Source: Bradysia coprophila (lineage: Eukaryota > Arthropoda > Insecta > Diptera > Sciaridae). Taken from it: a stretch of 64,000 bases of DNA. The position numbers and the translations under genes were made by a program. Shown here piece by piece: positions 34,789 to 45,900 of the stretch. The notes beneath the pieces were generated by a model. It saw only the letters and a program-made list of their open reading frames with translations. It had not been told where the DNA came from and searched no databases. Location of the stretch: assembly GCF_014529535.1 (NCBI RefSeq), contig NC_050738.1:14958062-15022061 (forward strand), in the 5' to 3' direction. Within the stretch, counting starts at the first letter, position 1. Every line of letters begins with the position of its first letter.

Positions 34789-34907
34789 CAAGGCTGTAAA
34801 CTTTGGGGAGGTAAACTTTTGTATGAAATCCGCCATGTTATCATCAAGTGTGGTGTGTAACCCGCGTATCTCTTATCTGCGTGACCTCCCCAAAGTTTAT
34901 AGCCTTG
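34789..34907. mobile_element. hAT-type MITE, copy 2, with 8-bp target duplication
   Basis: CAAGGCTGTAAACTTTGGGG at the left is inverted as CCCCAAAGTTTATAGCCTTG at the right. The flanks GTGAAATC (34781-34788) and GTGAAATC (34908-34915) are identical. It belongs to the same family as 13600-13825, but at 119 bp it has a shorter centre. It retains GTGTGGTGTG..CCCGCGTATCT, which also occurs in the other copies. Confidence 0.9.
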
Positions 34908-35472
34908 GTGAAATCAAGCAAATCTATCCAAGGTTCTTTCAGAATTTTGAATCTATCCACCAGGCTGTATGAGGTTATAGTTGCAACAATTAACTGAAAC
35001 TGATGTGAAATCACTGAAGTCTCATTTTACAATATACCAAGCAACGTTTGGCAGTGTTGCGGTTTGTGAGTGATTCCACACAAATTATGTTTAACAAATG
35101 AAAATGTAGATTTCTTTTTGCTTTAATATTTCATTTTATGGTAAATTTAGTTTGGAAAATCTAGATTTTCATTCATTCAACAAATTTTCTGTGGAATCAA
35201 TTAAAAACTTCAACAACTACATTATTAGAATACATGTCAAATTTCACTTTTCTCTCACTGTACAATCAATAGTCTAACAGTTGATAATCTCATTGCAACG
35301 GAACCGAGCTTACAAATATCCTCATCTCATAACAAAATAGTCATTCAGAGAATTTCATAAAACATTAAAATAAAACGACCCGTACCCGTAACAGACAATA
35401 AAAAAAACTACGGATCGGCAATACATATCGAACATAGAATGATTCCATTCAACAGAGACGAGGTGTCTGACG

Positions 35473-35651
35473 CAAGACTATAGATTGTTGCGGAGGTCAC
35501 GCAGACCGCCATTTTATTAGATACGCGGGACACACAAAACAGAAATCACCTACTATGAAATTGTCTTTGAGAATCCATCTTCTACGAAAATGTCAAATTT
35601 TTTGTGTGCCACCCGCGTATCTCCGAGACCTACATACAGTTTACAGCCTTG
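35473..35651. mobile_element. hAT-type MITE, copy 3, with 8-bp target duplication
   Basis: The left end has drifted (CAAGACTATAGATTGTTGCGG) while the right end keeps TTTACAGCCTTG. Identical flanks GTCTGACG (35465-35472 and 35652-35659) mark the insertion. Shared family words are GAGGTCACGCAGA, CGCCATTTTATTAGATACGCGGG and CACCCGCGTATCTC. Confidence 0.85.
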
Positions 35652-35665
35652 GTCTGACGAGTCAT

Positions 35666-36118
35666 AATGGGTTGTGATTTTCGCCATCTTGTTTTTGGCA
35701 AAAATTGCATGTATGTAGAAAGACTAACAGATGACGCTAGGAGTAACTCTATGATAAATTTGAATATTTGTATGGAGGATGTGAGATTTTTCTGAATCTA
35801 AAAGTTTTGGAGTGCGGAAATCAAAGTTTTTGATTTTTCTTGTTAAAATTAAAATGTTTTCTGTCGTATAAAAATAGTTCCGCATGAAATTTCAAGAAAA
35901 AATAATTATTCACTGGAACTATTTTTAAACGATGCAGAACGTTTTATTTATAACGAGAAAAATCAAAAACCTCCATTTCCGTACTCCAAAATTTTTAAAT
36001 TCAGAAAAATCTTACATCCTCCATACAAATATTCAAATTTATCATAGAGTTACTCGCAACGCCATCTGATTTCCCCTGATTTCCCCTCTCGTTGAACGAA
36101 ACTATATCACAACCCATT
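35666..36118. repeat. Foldback repeat of about 450 bp
   Basis: The ends AATGGGTTGTGAT and ATCACAACCCATT are inverted. The arms share AGAGTTACT / AGTAACTCT, ATAAATTTGAATATTTGTATG, GGAGGATGTGAGATTTTTCTGAA and AAAATTTTGGAGTACGGAAAT-like sequence. It starts seven bases after the third hAT MITE's right target duplication. No coding sequence is present. Confidence 0.75.
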
Positions 36119-36209
36119 GTTTGGAGATTCTTATTATGCCACTAGGGATTTTAGCCTTCGGCTCTATCTACAAACCTACGGAACAAACTATTTTGTTATA
36201 ACTTATAAG

Positions 36210-36306
36210 TGATGAAAAGTGGAATTTTTCAGGACTAGTCGTAAGCTTGTCCCAACGAGACGAAGCCGAGTAGAGCAAGCTTGTCCTGAAAAATTCCGCT
36301 TTCATC
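36210..36306. repeat. Hairpin repeat with CGAGACGAAGCCGAG apex
   Basis: TGATGAAAAGTGGAATTTTT then CAGGA..AGCTTGT is inverted as CAAGCTTGTCCTGAAAAATTCCGCTTTCATCA. The apex CGAGACGAAGCCGAGTAG (36256-36273) occurs identically at 47991-48008. Confidence 0.7.
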
Positions 36307-37029
36307 ACGAATTACAAACTACGTTTGTGCAATACGAACGGATCATAATGAGACGGAACACACAAAAACAATAACAAAGAAATGACTCTACAACAATATC
36401 ACTTTTACTTGACACACTCGATTGCGGCCGAAAAAATATGAAATTCCTTTGTTAGATTTGTTTACCGACCGACAGTTACTTTTTCGGACGCAAATATGTC
36501 GCTGTATAAGCAGTACTTTGATCTTTGAACTTTTCGATCGTAGGTGTAGTGACGAAAAACGTCGAATTATGATCCTAAGGCACAAAAAACTATTTTAATA
36601 AAAAACACTGAAACAATGAGAGAAGCCCTTGGCATGTTCAGGGTCCGACATATTTAAACAAGGAAAACAAGGATGTCCTTAAAACCAAGAATAACTATTG
36701 TTTTGCAGCGTTCAACAATCAACACAGCTTGCATTATGGGATAATTTATTTGAAGAGGATTTCGAAAATCTGTGTTTCATGAAGATTGAAGACATCTTAT
36801 TAAATGGAAAATGGTTCCGCCTCAGTTCTTAATTTGACTGGATCCATAAACTATCAAACTAAATTCGATGTTTTTCGAACTCGAGATTGCCAACTATATT
36901 TTTGTTTGCATGATGAGGTCGATTGCAGCAAAAGAAAACTGTTGGTTGTAGTTGTCAATTCTGATGAACTTCAAATGCTCCTCTTAGTATAGGAGAATGA
37001 TGTTTAGAAATTAAGAAGAAATGTAATAG

Positions 37030-37205
37030 AGTTTTGCCATATTTTAGTACATTCTGTCATAAAATTACTGCTGTCACTGCGCTTTTTTTCATGTGAACCA
37101 ACTTCATATGGTGACATTCGTTCTGTAATGTCAAATGAGAAGTTGGTTCACATGAAAATAAGCCACAGACATTGAAGTACTATGAAAAAAATGTGGCGCC
37201 TCTAC
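37030..37205. repeat. MITE-like repeat, second copy of the 17300-17485 family
   Basis: ATTTTAGTACATTCTGTCAT at the left and GAAGTACTATGAAAAAAATG at the right form loose inverted ends. An inner hairpin is made by CATGTGAACCAACTTC and GAAGTTGGTTCACATG (exact inverse). The downstream CTCTACAGGCCAACC also matches the first copy. Confidence 0.7.
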
Positions 37206-38080
37206 AGGCCAACCATTTGTCCCATTCGCGAAAAATCTTGTTTTTTTAAAGTCTGTGTCAATAGTCATGTTCGCTTAGTTATTTAGACTGTAATTTCAAT
37301 TAAGGAGATAACTGAAAGCAGTGACAGAGGAGCAACTTTTATTATTTTTTTTAATGAGAATTTTTCATTAAATGGGCGATTTGATTCGCAATAAAAAATC
37401 GGTTTATGGTCACAAAAATAATGTCCAAGAAAATATGTAAGATACTTTACTCACGAAGTCTACTGTTTTAAAATAAAAACTACCACAAACATCATCATGT
37501 AATGAATCACTTTCGTGAAGTGCTTTACTCTTGTCTCACTTGTCAAAAAAAAAAAATATCTCAAAACCATTCGTACTTTTCTTTCGAGTTTGGAAACGAA
37601 ATTATAATATTCTCAGTTGTTGTGGTAAAAACTTGTATGGATCAGGGATCACCACAGAGGACGTAAACAATATCAACCTATCCATTTACATCATTTACAT
37701 ATCTTCGGCGCACATATGAATTTTTTGCCAAGACAAGAATAATAGATTTTCATACATATATGTCAGTACCTTCTAGTACAAAATAATTTGTCGCAAATGT
37801 CACTTTTTGTAAGAAAATGTCTGCGCAGAAGGTTAACACACACACATGTGCAAGAACATACCTACATTCATAATATATACCCACCAACTGTGAAGTTTCT
37901 CATCAGTAAAATTTTAATTTCTGTCCAGTTGTTGTAAACGTAGACCAGTGTGATAAAAATTAATTTTTAGAAAGATATTTAGAAAAAAAAGCAAAGTAAA
38001 ATTAGCAAAAAAATTGCGAAATTCCGTACGCGCAAAGTCAGAATCAAGTTTAATCACATTCGAGTTTATATTTTGGAATC

Positions 38081-41000
38081 ATGTTTACCGACATGGATAA
38101 AGTAATAATTAGCACTGGAAACATTCTCAGTGTGAACAAAAAAGTTGGACAACGGGCCGAAGATGAGGTAATTGAAACCATTCAGCAATTCATTCACGAT
38201 TCCACGAAATGGAATGTGTGTTCCTGACAAATTACTATGAGTGTTGAGTGCGGAAACTCGGTAACATTAAAAATAGAACTAAGATAGCGCGAATGTTATC
38301 AATTCTATCGGCGCTTTCCTCTTTGCTCCTAATGCAATGTAATGTTCGTGAAACCAGAAACCCCCTTTCGACGGACTCACTGTCAAGGTCAATATCGTAC
38401 ATACAAATACATTAAAATGACGTCATGCTAATCGTACTATTTTCATCGATTCTTGCCAGTCAACTCGCACTCTGTATTAATTAATTTATTGCGCAATGAA
38501 TGTGGTTGAACGATTTCATAATGATCATTTCATCGTGACAAGTTTTAAACGGTGTGTTCTCAGCACCATATAGTCGTATATATAGTGCAACATAGTCTGG
38601 TTCGAACGTCATGTTTTAATGTTTGTATTTCCCGAACATTCTCAACAAACATTTTTCTTATCACTTAAGTGACAATGTAAAAAAAAATAAATAATTAGAT
38701 AACACTCCCCAAGGTTTGTGTGTATCTATATAGAGGCCTGTCAGTTTTAATTAGTTTTTATCAAGAACATCGAGTTTAAAATTCACATTAAAACAGTTTC
38801 CCGTTCAAAATATTTCAGTCCTAAAACAATGGAAATTTTTCATGCCTAATCAATGGAATGTCAATGAGAGTCGACATGAACCAAAACACTTCAAACACGT
38901 GTGTACTGGGCGTTTGAGATATACTTGACGGTGTCGCATTTCTCTTATAAAAATATTCTTTACTCTGACTAACACACGACTGAACGGTGTAATATTAGAT
39001 CGTTGTTGAGAGATCTGGCGGATCAATATTCACACTAAATGAGATGTTATGTTCCAGTCTTTTACTGTAGATAGACCGGCTTACAACTTACGAGCATTTC
39101 TACACATAGACGTAGTCAATGGTGACTGTAATTGATTTCTAAAAATACACCACAAAATTCTAATGCGTTTTTTCTCTAATTTTTCTCGACTGTTTTTCTA
39201 TTTTACAGCTATTCGATTGCTTGAAGGCCACCATTGACGATCCAATTGTATATAAGAAAACTGGTAAAATATTTCGAAACAACGACGATTTGAATGAGAA
39301 AATCAGTGAATTCAAACGAGAAGAAGTGAAAATTGGAGCCAAGGTATTTCTGAACAACAGTTCCGTCGAGCATCTGGAAAATGCTCTAGAAAATCTACTC
39401 TTGATACTGGGTGTCAATTACTTGGACAATTTGATCTTATCATTTCATCCAAAACAAACGGTCAACATAACAAACGGAAACGGTTCACATAACGGCACAT
39501 CGAACGGATCGATTAAGGAGCCAGATACACCAAACAGTGTAGATGGAAAGGAGGGAGTATTAGAATGGGGTGTTGGCAATTCAAATGCATTAAATGAATT
39601 GAAATCGTTGTGGAATGTATTGGAAGACTATGCGCAACAGAAGAAGATCTGTCAATTGGGTATATCTGATTTGGATACCGAATCGTTTCAAGAACTGTAC
39701 GAAAGCAGCACAGTGAAACCAACGATAGCGCAGATCAATTTGAAAGCATGCTGTGTTGTTCCGCCATCTCTGCAGGAATTCTGTACGAAAAATGAAATTC
39801 AACTGTTGACACACTCGGATCCTGAAGGTAAGATCACTACTCTAATCTACAACTTCTACAGCATCCTTATCAAGTAGCTTAATTACGAAAATTGTTGTTC
39901 ACATAAATCGATGTTCCAATTATAACTTAAGTGATAATCGTATTCCATATGTGGCATAGGGCATATGCATCATGCATACTATTGATCAATACAAATTTTA
40001 GATTTATGTTAAAATTGGTTCAAAATATTTGAATTTTGAGATTTTTTAAGTCAAGAAATTAGAACACATTTCGCATCATACTTGATGCTAATATATCTTA
40101 TATGCATTGATGGCCTCTGTCAGTTGATGTAGATAACAACATCCGCAAGTCGCTGGCTTTCCGGTTGATTGATTATGATTAAAGTTACAATATTTTAGAC
40201 TATAACTATAGTTAGAACACCTATAGATCTGATTTGCTGATTCACTGGTTGTGTATTCACTATCTGAAATCAGAAATGTTGATAACTCGTCAAAGCACGT
40301 TAATTTGAAAATTTCTAACGGAAGTCAGTTGTCACTTCCAAAAATAATGCTCTGTTGAATCGACTAATGTTAAAATGTAAATCGTGCAACTTCAGACTCC
40401 TCTCTATCCCGCATCATCCTTGCACATAAATTTAAGTCTGCCGCCAAATCATCTCATAATTTTCATTAGTAGAATACAGGGAAAAGTAAAACATCTTGTC
40501 AGGCACATAGTTAGGGGGCAGCCCTAAGACAGAACGCTAAAACTAGCTAATGGGCAACCCTAAGACAGAACGCTAAAATTAACATGAAAAAAAGAAAGAA
40601 AAATGACAAACTCAGGAGCGGTTAAGAACATTGTCTAAATCGTATTATATTACGTAAGAGTTCCCTTTGACAATCTGTGTCTCTAGCATTTCACTGAGCT
40701 CATTCACTCCGAATTAACGCGATTCCTAAACAGTCCTGAACTGTTCTTTCGTTTATTATAAGCTCAAAGTTCAAATTGATTGTTAAGGTCTTTGTACCGC
40801 ACATATTTTCGACTATTCGGTTTCTGTGATGACGTACAAAACGAGTAGAATTACACTTGTATGTAAATTGATAAGAGTGAAACGCAATATCAATTAAGCT
40901 TTGGTGGAGGTATACAAGTGATTCGAATATTATTTCTTCTTATCTCTTATTCCTCGTTCATAACGGCGAAATAGGTCGTGGCGGAGCTTTAGTCAAATTA

Positions 41001-42950
41001 TTCACTTGACTAAAAGTCAGAGTCTTGCGACGGAAACTCACTTGCAATGTCCGTAACGATACGCTTGTTTCCACGATAGCTCGAGTAATTCTTAATCCAT
41101 TCTCAAGATCAAGACTTTTGCTTTCATCTAGGTCCTTCTTACCTAGCTGCGTAATTTAGAAAAAACAAAAAATTTCGGCTTCCAGCACGAACTGGAGGCG
41201 AGTTATGGTATCGGATTCATCAATTTTTTAACCGACTTATCAAAAATTATTCGCTTAACACGAGTCATGAGGGATCAAGTCATATATGAATGATCAAGTA
41301 CCGGTACCTAGTTTTTAATCGACGCAAAATATCACTACACAAATACGGTATGTCCTCGAAATCGAATGATTTTTAGAGATAAATAAATCATTTTACGTGT
41401 TACGGCATGCTTCATTTTCATTTACAATTCATTGCCTAATCACGTAAAGCATTGTACTTACGAGGTTCCAAGTTGTTATTTGACAAGTGCCCTCCCCTTC
41501 GGGTCGGGCTGTAACACCCCACTTATCAAATACACAACTTGGAACCTCGGAAGTAATATACTATTAGAGTCTCAGAATACATTTTTGCTCAAAATAATGT
41601 TCTGCGTCGAACGTTGCCTGAAAATTTTTTCTCCTAACCGAGTCTGAAACCCTCTTTTTGAGAATCGAATTTGAATTTTTGATTAAATGGGTAATTCCAG
41701 CTAATTTGTGACTGTTCGAAATATTTTCACCAATTGAAATGCGATTTCTTTTTTTTCCTTGAAAGCTGTTAACTAGACGCGTCGTTTAAGCCCCATATTA
41801 GGTCGGTGGTCGGGGAGATACCACCATAAAAATGTATGCTTGTTTTCAGCAAATTTTTGAAAATTCTAGTTTATTTCACGAAACCTGAACCGATTTCACT
41901 AAACTTTTTTTTGCAATATGAGGTCATTGTAAAATGCGGTCTCGGGGAGATATGACCAAAAAGTGTTTGTTTGTATTCGACATTCCGAGATATTCTCCAT
42001 AAATCTCAAATGATTTTTGTAAATTTGTTTTCCTGTAGATGTGAACGCTATAATTCCACAATTGCTCCAAATTACACGAAATTAAATTTTTTTAGAAGAT
42101 TTTTGGTTCATTCTTCTTTGAAGTAAGGTAAAAACACTTCGACTCAAGCGTTGCCGAAATTACATTTTTTCCAATAAAAACTGAAGATCGGTGCCATTCG
42201 AAAGCTACAGCATATGACTTCACGAGAAAAATAACTTTGAGTCAATTAGGTTAGTTGGGTGAGTAAAGAAGGTGAAAACTGCTTCCCAGTGGTGATAAGT
42301 GTCATCCTCGAATTTTGACTCGTCGAGGTTATCTCGAAAAAAAAATTGTAACCATTTTTTTAAACGGTTTTGAGCCGAAGCAACATTTTCTGTGGGGCAA
42401 CAACCACCAATTGCGAAAAAAAATTGCTGGCTCTTAATGACCTCCGAAAAATATAACTTTTTTAGACATATCTCCCACAAATTTTGGGTTACCAACCTTA
42501 TATTGGGCTTAAACTGTGCGTCTTGACCATAGCTTTCAGGGAAAAAAAGTTCACCGAAATCAGTTTACATTTGGTGAAAATATGTCGAAAAGCCACAAAC
42601 GTGTAACGCAACTAACCGCCGTCTTTTGCGATCACACAAGTCACAATTCGCAGGCTAAAAATTCCAATTCTTGTTGGTATGAAAGCACTGTGTCTCCTGA
42701 GTATTAGAAAATTTATAGACTGATTTGTTACCGCAAAACATAGCCAACACAATTAACCATGGAATTACCCATATAGAGTCTAACTTTACCATTTTCTTAC
42801 ATTCCAACAGAAATCATCTCCAGCGAAGCCCTCAACGAGTTAAACATTCAATCATCGCGACCATTGTGGACCACACGATACCAAGTACATGTACGGTGCC
42901 GAGGCGTCTTGACAGCAAAAGGTTTTATCGTTTCCGCCACGAAACATTGA
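38081..42950 (+). CDS. Gclm: Glutamate-cysteine ligase modifier subunit
   Basis: Three exons join in phase: 38081-38167, 39209-39827, 42811-42950, giving 281 aa; human GCLM is 274 aa. Matching words are VIISTGNIL (exon 1), ATIDDPIVYKK-like and KVFLNNSS...LENALENLLLILGVNYLDNLILSF (exon 2), then ICQLGISDLDTESFQELYE, PTIAQINLKACCVVPPSLQEFC, LLTHSDPE, and in exon 3 the closing RYQVHVRCRGVLTAKGFIV. It is an aldo/keto reductase-like fold that binds the catalytic subunit and raises its affinity for glutamate in the first step of glutathione synthesis, in the cytosol. An insert rich in N/G/S/T (NITNGNGSHNGTSNGS) interrupts exon 2. The last exon lies across a 2,983-nt intron that hosts copy B of the GGGTAATTCC element and ends only 40 bp before this exon starts. 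A second in-frame ATG at 38093 is possible. The splice between HSDPE and EIISSEA is inferred from phase and family match. Confidence 0.9.
40516..40579. repeat. Two-copy 36-bp tandem duplication
   Basis: GGGCAGCCCTAAGACAGAAC continuing to GCTAAAAC, and GGGCAACCCTAAGACAGAAC continuing to GCTAAAAT, start at 40516 and 40552. They differ at two positions over 28 bp. They lie in the second intron of Gclm. Confidence 0.8.
41453..41561. repeat. Hairpin repeat inside the Gclm intron
   Basis: ACTTACGAGGTTCCAAGTTG followed by TTATTTGACAAGTG is inverted as CACTTATCAAATACACAACTTGGAACCTCGGAAGT. The loop is GC-rich (CCCTCCCCTTCGGGTCGGG) and folds further on itself. Confidence 0.7.
41689..42770. mobile_element. 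GGGTAATTCC TIR element, copy B (full length, in intron)
   Basis: The left end GGGTAATTCCAGCTAATTTG and right end CATGGAATTACCC are terminal inverted repeats. The length is 1,082 bp. It shares long blocks with copies A and C: AAAATATGTCG/AATATTTCG words, ATGCTGTAGCTTTCGAATG (inverted near 42196-42214) and CTGAGTATTAGAAAATTTAT (42698-42717). Internal modules ending in AAGCTNTTNACNAGACGCG.NGTTTAAGCCC occur in both orientations. No transposase frame is present, so it is non-autonomous. It sits in the second intron of Gclm, in the same orientation as copy C. Confidence 0.82.
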
Positions 42951-45900
42951 GCGAACCACCATCCAACCGACAACATTGTGATGACATTATGTTCAAACAA
43001 AAGTATTATTTTTAGACATATAAATCGCAGCGAAATCAATGTTCAAAATGTTTTTACTTACAAAAAAAAATTAGGGGATAGAGTTTGTTTTAGTGGTTTA
43101 AATGAGAAACAGCGAACCATAGATTCCATAGAATTTATATTTATTAATTCAATGTTTTTTGTAGAGTTGTTCATCGTTTGTGTTTTAAATTTAGAAAACC
43201 AATGGTATCCGAATGACCGAAAAGTTAATGGACGGAGGACCCGTAATGTGGATCGGTTAAAATTTTAATTTTAAAATTACCATTTGATTCTGCCTCATTG
43301 TTAGGGATGCAATGACTTTTTTAGCCATACATTTCAGAAAAGGTCTAAAGATCAAGTACATTTTTTAGGTGTAACATTTCCTGAAATGCCTCAAATCAAT
43401 CCTAACAATAACCTGGAGATTCTCGTAAAAGCCAATGTTCAAACCCCGTTAATTTTTGAAATGATTTCGATAGAAAAGATTTTGTAAAACGAATGTGATA
43501 TAAATCATTGGAAGGGATTACACTCTGTTTTCTAATCACAGCCTATGGCCGACCTATTCTAAAGTACTTAATACATCTATAAAGAACACCATTTTGACCT
43601 GAATTGTTAAAAACTTGAGTTCGAGACTTGTTCAAAATCTGGTCAGATCACTGCATTATGTTGTTCATGGAAAAAAGGACACTGGGCAATGTTCGAACTC
43701 TTTTTTTCGCGTTGTATATAACCTATGTCCAACGCACAACAAGAACCCATAAAGATTGCTCTTCGCAGTTTTTGTTAAAATATTTTTTTTCATTAACTCA
43801 AGTTGTAAAGGAAATAGTACAAACGAACAAGACTATACAAATCGATGGCATTATTTAGTTCACAAGCCGATCGACGTTGAATAGAAAATAGGTTCGCAAA
43901 TCGGCATTCCTTACTAATAAAGTATGTTATTCGGTTAAGCAATTTGATTGTACTTAGATTGATGAAATTTGGAAGTTTTTTTTCGTAAATTTTGTGAAAA
44001 CCAAAAATTTTCCGGATTGATGTCCGAACCATTTTTTTAAAAATCACTTTAACTTTTGCCTTACAAACAAAGCGTTTTTGTATATTTTTTTGTAGTGATT
44101 TTTTGGCGGAAGGGATACTTTCTATGCAAGGATGTAAAACATTTTTGAAAACTATAAGGAGCCTAATTTTTGTAGCACTTTTTTATGCTAAATTTATATA
44201 TTATGAGCAAGGTATACAATTTCTATTATAATCATTGTTGATTGTTATGTACAAACAAAGATCTATGAATAAAAAGATTTTTTTTTGACAAGTCATCGAA
44301 GGCGTATATTATTCAATATTCTAGTGTGCTTCTTAGAAACTAGGCCCCACCTTGTTGGTGGGTCAGGTTGAAATTATCAAAAGACATCGAAACACTTTTA
44401 TTTTAACTGCAAAAATCTATAAACAAAATGGACGTGACGCTGCAATGAGTTCAAAACGACAGTAAAAAGAAACAATACAATTGGAGGCATAGATTAAGAG
44501 ACTGAACCACAGGAATTTGGTGACCATTAAAAATATCGATCATTTGTATCACTCCTGTACAACTTAAAATATTTGCCCAAATGCACTGCAGTGATTTCAA
44601 ACCGTTTTCAAAAAGAAGCAATAAAAGTGAAAGACGACATGACATTGAGAAACACCCAAAAATAATTGACATTTACCCCTCTACTGTAAAACAGAAAGTT
44701 TTTGTATTTTGTGCCTTATGATGTGGGTTTCATGACTTAACATACACGCCATAAAGCTTTTAGAACGGCTGAAAAAAAACATCAAAATCGAAGCCATACG
44801 TGAGGAGGTAATACCATGGGAAATGGACAAATCTTCAAAAATAAGCATAAGCCATTTATAACACATTCAGAATCACTGTTCAGTCAAAGAACCTTACTAA
44901 CCCAAGAGGACTGGTCACATTAGTCTGGTAAAGTTTGGAAAACGAATGCCTGTTGCCAGCAATAGACATTCCAAAATTAGTTCAGATCAGCATAGTGAAC
45001 ATCAAGACCCTGATGTAAGACCCTTACAGTCGATGGAATAAGATATGCTTATGCTCACGTTTCATGTTATTTAAGTACGACCGCCAAAGGAAATTACTTC
45101 ATAGCCTAGCTGTTTTAAACGTGTGTCAATTAATCGTTGAAATCCTTTGTCATTAGCAAAAATTCTTTAGAAATGGCCCAAGCCGAACCCAAGAGTTAAG
45201 ATTCACTAGTCAAAACAACAGTTTCCAAGCAGTTGTATACTGTGGCTACATGTATTTTAGTGTATTTTGATAACTCATATAATCTTACGCGGATTTCATC
45301 CTTATCCGAAAGGAAGAAATGAGTTCTCTGCTCTAAACTCTAACATGGGATGTATCGGCCTGACGGTCTGTGAGTATTTCCTAAAAGAAGTTATGTATAG
45401 GGTGCTCTTGATATCTTCATGTAATTTTTTGTCTATTTGACTAGTAAGCACTTTACTAAGTGAATGTCGTGTTATTTCCACTGGTTCTATACTTCCTTCA
45501 TATGTATTGCTTCCTTTTAAGAACGACTTCAGCCAAAGCACCTAGCAGGGTAATAGAGATTTTTTGGTGTCAAATAAAGTAGTTTTTAGATCGAGTTGCC
45601 ATTTACATTACATTAGACAGGAGTCGCCGTGAGATGCCGCAGTGGAGGCAAATTTGAAAACGAAAAAGTGGTTACTGCGAAGGGTTTTCATTTAACTTTT
45701 ATTAAAGAATTTACATTCAGTTACGTAATTTAGTTATTTATATGCAGACTGCTAACGTGATGTTAGATTATTTGTTAAAATAATGTACATTTCAGTGATC
45801 ATATTTTCATTGAAAGAACGTTCGTGCCTATTTTTCGAATATATCTTGGCTCTTACCGCATTTTTAAGAGTGTAAAAATCTTATAAAATAAAAATGTCAT

